From positions 1,027,001-1,091,000 of the forward strand of contig CAMXCT020003668.1 in assembly GCA_947184155.2 (NCBI GenBank): DNA of 64,000 nucleotides. The letters run 5' to 3'. Positions within the stretch are counted from its first letter, which is position 1. Each line of letters opens with the position of its first letter. Source of the stretch: Cladocopium goreaui (Eukaryota > Sar > Dinophyceae > Suessiales > Symbiodiniaceae). The position numbers and the translations under genes are program-made. Positions 33,238-42,900 of the stretch are shown one piece after another. The notes beneath the pieces were generated by a model, which saw only the letters and a list, made by a program, of their open reading frames with translations, was not told the DNA's origin and did not search any database.

Positions 33238-36200
33238 GAAGCCTGGCAGTGGCAGCTTTCAGGTGGTGCCAAGTGGAGCCATCAGAAAAGCCCCAAAAAA
33301 CCATTGGGTGTAGTGGTTGGTGGTTGTTTCAAGATGTTTCAAGACTTGAATTTTGCGATAATTTTGAATGATCTGGGATGATCTGGGCGTAGCCCCATGT
33401 CGACTCCAAAGGGGATGGAGTTCCGGTCAGACACTTTTGAGGGTTCAGCAGATACCGCTTCCGAACGGAACCGGTTAGTTGTCAAACCAAACCGTCTTTC
33501 AAAAGGGATATGGCTCAAAATTCTTGACCGATGATGATTTGGGATGATTAGATAATACAGTACTATATTTGTATATATATTTGTGGCCTGTAAATTGTGA
33601 GCCCAGTGGCGCTGTGATTGTTGAGCCATACCCGATGGGGAAGCTGGTGGATAAATTGAATCATATTGAAGCATAAATGCCTAGGATGCAAGAGCAATTC
33701 ACCAGAGTATCCCATCAAGATCACCACACCCACAGGGATATATATATATATGATTATATATGTATATTTGTGCACTTTCGGGAGGCTAAGGTTTGCCTAA
33801 AAGATGCACCAGCGGCTCTGAGGAATAGTGGCCTGCAATGCTTGGTGAACATCCCCCCGCTGCGTGATGCCTTGCTTGCCGATGACTCCTGGGAGCCAGG
33901 ATGGGGGCCCTGTGATTGATCCCGAAGAACTTTCCTATCTTTCTTGGGGCGTGAAATCGCCAGTTGATGATGGCCTTTGGCCCACCATGGCCCACCAAAA
34001 GATGGTATGTCACATTATGTAACATTGCTGGCTGCAACATCTTCCCCCCTGTGCAGATGAATTATATATATATATAATTACAGAATCACATTTTTAACTA
34101 GTTCGAGTGGCCATACGTATTTCTCTCCTGGTGATTTACCTGTAGTGATCCCAAGACTGATTCAGAATGCAATCTTGAATCATGTCTCATCATGTCTCAT
34201 CTGTTTTCACCATCAACCAGACATGATGACAGAAACCTAATATTAAATGAATCTGCCACAAACCATTTTCAAGGCCATGAGAATACATCAAACATCCAAA
34301 CTTTTCTGGTGAAATCCCTGAGGTTTTTCGATGGTTTTCGGGTGTGCAGGTTCCATCTACGCCATTCTGGCGAATTTGGTGCGAAACATGTGGGCGCGAA
34401 GCCCTGGGGATGCCTTGGCAGTGAGCCCTGATGAGTTGAAGAAGGCGAAAAAATCTGAAACCCCGACTGTGGCAAGCCAATAGCCCCATGCAGCCATGCA
34501 TCTTCAATTCTCCATACCAAACTTGATCGATTTCTAGCATTATTTTTTGGGGAGATCAAGTGTAACCGAACACTTTTTTTGTGTGATTCCAGCGGTAAAA
34601 ATTGGGTTATGTAATTTAGACTCACTCATGTTGGGGTCCCAGAATAAACATAATAAACAATTGCTTGTTGTTTGCTATTCCGACTGTGTTTTGAATGTAC
34701 ATTTTTTGTGGAGCTCTAAATGGGACCGGGCCTAGGCAGACTTCCAGTTCTTGGTAGTGATAACCTCATTTATCCCTGGAATTGGCGTGCTGCTTAGATA
34801 ATTTTTGTTGGGCGCCAGCCATTCAATCTCCAGCTTGTGCATGAATAGGACTTGCGATGGTTGCGATGTGAAGAAGGAAAACATGGCCACAATCGCCCCA
34901 CGCGTTTGCCAGAGTGGATTCAAAACGGTTCAACGACCTGTGAAATCTATGAAATCTTAAGTTCAACAGGTCTTGAAATCAATCCCATCCCTATTTTGAT
35001 ATTTTAATCGTAATGAAACAAGCCCCAATCCCATGCCGGCCGACAGGCCACCCTGAAACTCTTCCCCACTTTCGAGGACTACGAGCAACAGGCCAGGGAT
35101 TCACGAGTAAATGTGGAACACCCAAAGCGGGCACATATTCATATGGGTCAAACAGATCATCTTTGGCAGCCGTTTGGCATGGTTTGGCATTTTTCTTCCT
35201 GGATCTTGCAAATATGTGCAAATAGTTCAGGACTAAAAAAGAACATTTCGTTTTCTCAAGGTTACCCTCTGGTAAACTAACATAACTATGGAAAATCACC
35301 ATTTATAGTGGATTTTCCCATGAAAAATGGTGGATCTTTCCATAGTTATGTAAACGTTTACCAGAGGGTACAACAGCCCCCACTTCCTGGTCACACCACG
35401 GCGGTTCAGGACGCCATGGAGTTCCTAGAGCTTTTGATCAATGCATTGGTCGAGGGAACTGAAGTCGGGGATGATGACCAAACGGCTGAGAAGAGATGCT
35501 TGGAATCCGAAATGAGCCATGAAAAACTCATGTTACTAATGTTGCAGTCCTGAAACTTGAGATGGGAACATGATGGAAATTGATGGAATCATGTGAATTT
35601 TTACTGTTTTTTGGGCCTTTTGGGGGGGTCGTAGGTGTTTTCTTATGTTGAAACTGGATGAACATGGCCCCCAAGGAGCATCCTCCGCCACCGGGGACGC
35701 TTTCGCCCGGCTGCTGGGGGGGTTCTTCCAGACAGAGCTGCGGTGCCCGCGGTGTAGCAAGGAGTGGTCCAAGGCAGAGGATTTTTTTTCCATCAGACTC
35801 CCTAGCTCCTTGGCAAAGGGCAGGGATTTTTTTTGGGATATTTGAAAGGGGGTTTCATGGAATTTCACCAACCCAAATGGCGAATTACTCATGATTTTGC
35901 ACGATTCTACATGATTCTACCATATTTTGACAATCGTAGAATTGAAGAGTTTGCTGCGGCATAGATGGCCCGACAGCAAAGTAGGACATTGATACTGGAT
36001 GGCAGTATAGCACGTAGATGCATGCCTTATGATACGCTTTTTCATTGCTACATTATAGAATGCAGTCTCATCCCAATTGAGTGATTCTTTTCGTTGCAAA
36101 TTTGACATCTTCAGCCAGTGCTACCGATGTTTTTGGGGCTTGATGCAAATGGGGTTCCCCCCCGAGATCAATCAGATAGCTAGCATCAATAGTGTTGTTC

Positions 36201-36946
36201 GAACTCCCTTTTTATTTCCAGTTGCACCCCACAAATTCGAAATGAAATCCAACACTGGGGTCCCAAAGGTGATTTTGCTGGCAGATTTGATTTTCCACTT
36301 TGCCGGTGACCGGGGTCAGGTCACTCTCCGTGTGAACGTGACGACTTTACGGTGATCCTGATTTCGCGACCTTCGTCGCTGCGGCCCATCCTGGAACATC
36401 GGGTCTCAGTACCGAAGCCTGCGCAGGTCTGCAGGCTGCTGGATGTGATTTGCCCCAAGGCAGAGGTTGATAGAGACCTGGACCAGCAGCTGGACTGGTG
36501 GGATTTACCATGATTTACCATCAAACATGGGGATACGTACATGATTTACCCATGAAACATGGGGAAGATAATGGGGATATGACTGCTGCATTATGCTGCA
36601 TCATATCTTCTAAAGGCCGGAAACATGATGCTTAGGGTGTCCGGTTTTCTGGAAACGTGAACGTCAGGTGATTTCACCCAGTCACTAGATCATTAGATTT
36701 CAGTAGCATTTGCGGTACACCGTTGTCGTTGTCGTCGTCGTCGTCGGTTGTTGTTGTTGTTGTTGCTGCTGCTGCTGCTGGTGTTGTTGTTGTTGTTTGT
36801 TTGTTTGTTTGTTTGATTGATTGATTGATTGTTGTTGTTGTTGTTTGTTTTTTTTTTTTGTTTGTTTGTTTGTTTGCTTGGTTGGTTGTTTGTTTGGTTG
36901 TTTGTTTGGTTGTTGTTGTTGCTGTTGCTGTTGCTGCTGCTGCTGC

Positions 36947-36978
<32 letters not shown>

Positions 36979-39900
36979 TTGTTCTTGTTCTTGTTCTTGT
37001 TTGTTGTTGTTGTTGTTGTTGTTGTTGTTCTTGTTCTTGTTCTTGTTGTTGTTGTTGTTGTTGCTATTGTTGTAGTTGTAATGATCAACTACTCGTGTCA
37101 CGTGTAAACTGTAAACATTGCCTTTCTCACTGGGACAACAAAATGCCTTTTTTGGTAGCAATCTTTGCAGTTGGTGGCCTTGATCCCAGGAGAGCTGTGT
37201 CTCGCAGCAGTGCTGGAGGATGGAAAATGGCGGCATTTTGAGGAGGAACTGCGGAAACAGCACCTGGTTTTTTTTGGGGTTTCCGGAAATGGATGGAAAT
37301 GAATGGAGATGAGCTATATCACTCCATACCCCAAAACTATCCAAAACTGATGATAAACCATTAGGCTTTGGGTGTAATTAAATAGCAATTTGGCAATCAC
37401 CTTATTTTTGGACAAGTTTAATCTGTGGGTTTTTGGCTCCAAAGGTGAGGACTTTTTACCACCAAATGGGATGCCAGAGCCTGCAAAATGGGAATGCAAG
37501 AGTATCGGAACGAACAAGCAAAGTCCAGGTCACCCCTTTTGGCTGATGCTTACGCAGAGGCCAAGGATGGCCGAGGCCTGTTATTAATTGTTCTGGCGCG
37601 CACAAACCTACATGACATGATTGACACGGCAACCATAGGGAACCTGTATCAACCGACCAGTTGAAGAGGATGACTCAGGATGAGTGAGGACAATTGAGGA
37701 CACGGGTATATCCGCAGATTCGACTAGAACCAGGATTAAACCAGGTATGGATCACGGATAATCAGACAGCTGTGGTGGTTTATCATGGTTTGTCATGGTT
37801 TATCCAAAACCGGTGATTTCATGTGAAAAATCCTCCCCTGTCTCAAGGATGCTCCTCAGCTGTTTCGCTCAGTTCATCCCACCTTGTTGCAGAGGTAAAA
37901 TGAGGTGTAGATGTCGTTTTTCTGTGGAAGGATGGGTGAATGAATAGACTATAATAGACTCATAGATCGATTAGCTTAGATTAGCTTAGATAGGATAGAT
38001 AGATAGAGCTGGACTCCTGGAGATGGCGATGGAGAGAGCTATAGCAGCTAGAGAGATAAAAGAATTCAAATGTATTTCATAATCCAATATAACAATATTA
38101 GATATACACAATTATACCATACACATGTATTATATACATGGTTAGAATATGAATCTATATGAATCTATAAGCATGATGCTGTGTCCTTGGCTCCAGGACC
38201 ACGAGCTGTTGCCGGGCCATCTCCCCGTTCTCGTCTACGAGTTGGAAGATACCGAGGCCATCCGCGCCTTCGCCGCGGGCAGCGATGCAGCGGCGGATGC
38301 GGCGGATGCGGCGGCGCGGCGCGTGTGTCCGGAGGATGGCAAGGTGAAGCTTGGCCGAGTTCTTGGGGGTCACAATATAGTCATAAGATGTCATAAGAAT
38401 ATATATAGTATTATATAGTCATATAATTAATTATAATAGAGAGAGAGATATAAAATATATTATACTTATAAACTTATATATATATATAATATAGATGATA
38501 TTCCTGCAATAAATAATAAACATGATGCTAGCATTAATAATAGTAATAGTAATGATGATAGGAATAATAGTGGTAATAATAACGTTAACCTATACTGTAT
38601 CGAGTATATTGAAGAATTAATGATAATCAGTGATGATAAATGAGAATCAATGGCAATTCATGAAACACAATGATGTATAATCCACATTGATTGCAAACAT
38701 GTGTATACGGGTTGGCAAGGGAACCATTGCTATTTTTGCTGTTTATTTATGTTTTTCCCCAGATGGAATGAACTTTTTTTTGCCAGAGGTTGCTTGCCGG
38801 GACAGCGGGCCCCTTCAATTTCCGCAGCCCTTGCTGCAAAGGTATACCTTTCCAGAGTTGTTGGCTGCATATTCTTCGGACTATTCTCCTTCAGACTTGC
38901 GAGCATATTGGCGTGATGCTATGGCCCCAGAGTTTGTAAAGGATGGGAAGAAGTCTCCTGTGGTGGTGCATGTCCGTGTGAACTGGATTCTTGGATGTAC
39001 TGATTTGGATGTCACCATTCTTAATAGGAGTAAACCATCTATTTCTATGGGCCATTTTCCATGGCTATGTTAAATAACCAAATGGTAATTTTTCCTTCTC
39101 CTTGTAATTACACTCATGCGAACCAGCATTATCCATCTATTGTAGGTTCACCAAAGGCATACATGGCGATGTGTGTTTCAATCAGGCAGTGCACTGACTT
39201 TTAGGTGGCGTAATTTCGAGTCACTGCAACAACCGGGGCAAAAAATGGAGGTACCGTCACATACCGTCACTGTGCCATGATATGCAATGCAACGCCATAC
39301 CTTGGGGTATTCCTAAAAAAAATTAGGCCTTACATTGACCTTACTCATATATAAAATCAATAAATGCATGTTAAAAAATAATTTGGTACTATCATTATTT
39401 TAGGCCTTACATCACACCAAATTATTTTTTTCCTAATTTATATATACAATACTTTAATATGTTGAGTACCCCCAATTTAGGGCACCGGAGTTAGCGGAGT
39501 TCAGGACTCTGGGACGAAAACTCTTGGGCGTGCCCCTCCTGTTCTGCATGGAACCTTGGGCTTTTTTTCAAAGGTTGTCAGAGGGAGTCCCAGTGATAAG
39601 TTGGCTAAACCCATATGAAAACCATAGTTATATCCCCCATAAACCCCAAATGCGGGCCGAGAGGTTGTGGGCTGTTCTTTTTTTCTCGACCTACGGAAAA
39701 AAACAATGAGGTTTCACTAAGAACTCATGTTCCTTTTTGTTTGCTGCAACTATTCATTACTGGTTTGTTAAGGTGCCTGGCCCTGAAATGCTGGATTTCA
39801 ACTGCACCAACAGATGAGTGAGTTGGCCTTTGAGCTGAGATTTGTCATTGATATTACGGAGCTGTCAATCTATTTATGTTTAGTCTTGGGTAGTCAAAAT

Positions 39901-42900
39901 CATAGTGAAATCCGGCAACAGACAAGATTTTGGCGAGGAAATTCGCAATGGCAGATTGCTAGATGTAAGATGCCATTCCAAAGTGGCCTTTGGACGAGAT
40001 GAAGCTGGTCAAAAACAGGTGATGAATTGCGATGAACACCAGCAGTGATTCTGGTTTGAAGCCACCAGGGGTTTTGACACATTCCCCTATCATGATCATT
40101 CCACATCTGAGGACACAAAGACAAACATGGAGATGCTGATTGATGCGATTCAGGTGCAACTGATGTTGAGGCCGCTGGGTCATGACATGTCATGACCCTA
40201 TCTTGATTCATGAGGTCGCCTTGAGTATTGCCACCTGACAAGGCATCCCCAAGTTCTGGCAATTTACCAGTTATAACTGGTTATAAATGGGATTATACAT
40301 TCTATAAATGGGGTTATAAGTACTTATAACTGATAAATGGCCATAACTGAGTGATGCTGAAAATCAATCCGACTGGAAGAGTTTCGCCTTAGTCAGCCAG
40401 GTACAACGTGGACGCGACTGACTGGAGCCTATTCCAAAGCAGCGCAGGTTGGGATGCCCTGCACGCTGAGACGCAGCTGCGCAGTGATGGGCTGGTGACG
40501 TTGAGGGACTGCCACGTGGCAATGGAACTAATCGGTGTGTGGCTTGGACATGGGCACGAATGAGCCCGCAAACTATCACAAAGTTGGTTGCTTTGGCCCG
40601 TAAAATAATTGCTAAGCTATATATATATATATACATAAATATTATAAATGCCAAACTGTCCTTTTTTGTTCTCAATGATGATTGAGACATGGCAGCTTGG
40701 ATCGTTTGGACAAGAAACATAAGAAACGAGACAGAATGAGACTTTGGGCGAGGGTGCCAAATCGGTGCCAGCTTTTTCAAAAACTGTTTGGCCGACAATT
40801 TTCCCCATTGTTCCCCAGGATGGTTCGTGGTTTATGCCACCGGCGCCAGAATTCTAAGCCTTCTAAGCACTTGCTTGCGTACATCACGGGGTCAGCAGCT
40901 AATTGTGTAACATAGCACCTGAAACTGCAATCTGAAGCTAGCATTTGCCCACTGCGAGCCTTGTTGGGAAGCACATGCTGGTGTCCAGGGCGACCCGAAG
41001 CTACTGAACGCTAGTGTGGGCGGCCTGTTTGTTTGGTACTCGTAGCATCCAAAAACTTAAGGCTCAAGGGTAAGGTGGAGCAAACCCATTGAATGCATTC
41101 CTTTTGCCTTTTGGTCTCTGAATATTTCCCAATTGGATCAGGATAATATCAGATAATATCAGCTCATATCAGATACTCTTCTATCTTTTCTACCCTGGTA
41201 TTTGCAAAAAGAAGAAAGTTCGCCTTGAAATCCTCCACCAACCGCACCGGCTGCCATAGAATCCCATCAAATCTTAGGATCAGGAAATCCCGATCAATTT
41301 GATGGTGAAAAACCATGGTTAAAAACTCTATTTGATGGTAAAACCCATGGGAAATCCCGATATTTATCTATATTTGATGGTAAAAACATATACCCTCTGG
41401 TAATTCAACATAGCTATTGAAAATGACCATTTATAGTGGATTTTCCCATTAAAAATTGTGATTTTCCATAGTTATGTTAGTTTACCAGAGGGTAAAACCC
41501 ATGGGTTTCCGGTTAAGATTTTCCCACCAAAACCAATCCATAGGTTTTCGCGTCCCGCGAGGCGAACATTTGGTGCTTCACTGGGACTTTCCGCCCGCCT
41601 CTCTGCTGAAAAGTTCCATTCAGGTGACGCAGTCCCCTGCTTCGCCGCTGGAGGACAGGCGCCCAGGGAACGGCTCCGTTAAGGAAATCTCGACCATCTT
41701 TAAGGATGTTGAAGGATGTTTAACCATGGTTTAATATAGCCAAAAAAAAACCGGGAAGCAGACATTAAAACAAGAGGAACAAATAAAAGTGTATATAGAA
41801 CCAGCATGAACCAGTTTTTTGTTGGGAATGTATTGGGATGTGGAACCAACAATATGATGTTCTATTTGGGGGTGTCGGAAATTGGGGCCATGACATGATA
41901 TAGAATGGCAACATATTCGAATGGGAAAAGGAGAAATAACCAGTGACTTTGGGGCATTTTTGTCTCAAAAATCCCAATGGATCGGGTGGTTTTCAGGAGT
42001 GCCAACTGGGATTTAAGCGTTTTGGACATGTGGACAGGCCTTAGACCATCTTAGACCCATCAATTTTGGAGCAGGTATAGGAAAGGTCAACACCACTTTT
42101 GAATATCAATTATCATTTTTTTGGGGTGCATTAAGTAAAAGGGTGCATTAAGACCCAGACCAGAAACATCCAAGGGTCAACAGTTGCGCACACAAAATGC
42201 AAACATGCAAGCCATGTGTCCAAATACAGGCAGAGGTGACCATGGGGCAGATGTCAGGAATAGCCAGCAGGATGGACATTTTGCATCATTTTGTCCAAAG
42301 CGACATGGCAAGAAACTTGGGCAGTTGGACATTCCAAAGGTTGATTTTTTTGTCCGTACGGTTTTCTGTTTTCTCAAACTGCATGAGTCAATCTTCGAAG
42401 GGGTTGGATGTCCATTGGTAGAGGAGAGCCTTCTGAGTTGTTTCCAGTGGCTCACTGACGCCGAGCAGCTCGATGAGGCCGCTGTCTGGGTTATGTTCAA
42501 AGAGATGAACTGATTGGACGAAATATCACGATGATACAGCTTGGACCGTTGGAAGTCAAAGAATATCGGTATATATACCTCCTCCGGTAAACTAACAATA
42601 CAATATAGAAAATCACCATTTTGAATAGGCAAAACATCTATATACTATAAACGATTCATTTTCCATAGTTATGTAAGTTTACCAGAGGGTATCTGCATCC
42701 TTTTTTTGAGGGTCCCGGTTGGAACGCCCAGTTGCCCAGGAGAATGGGCTTTTCTGTCAGCACTGCGAGCGGAAAGTTGAAGCCTTTAGCAAGGTTTCCC
42801 TGGCCATGCTGCCGTCACTCGATGTCGGCTGGGCTGCTACTGCTAGGGATTGTTTTTTCGGAGGTGCCAGGTGGGGTGGATGAAACATGCTGAAAGATGA

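Noticed and set aside
36700-37344. 214-codon - strand Gln/Asn-rich frame
   Set aside because: Translation of the TTG/CTG array inside a protease intron; overlaps a supported + strand exon.
40364-40798. 144-codon - strand frame
   Set aside because: Shadow of a protease insert exon with no independent support.
42177-42632. 151-codon - strand and 109-codon + strand frames
   Set aside because: Only the end of the + frame (SLLSCFQWLTDAEQLDE) is supported; the rest is intron.
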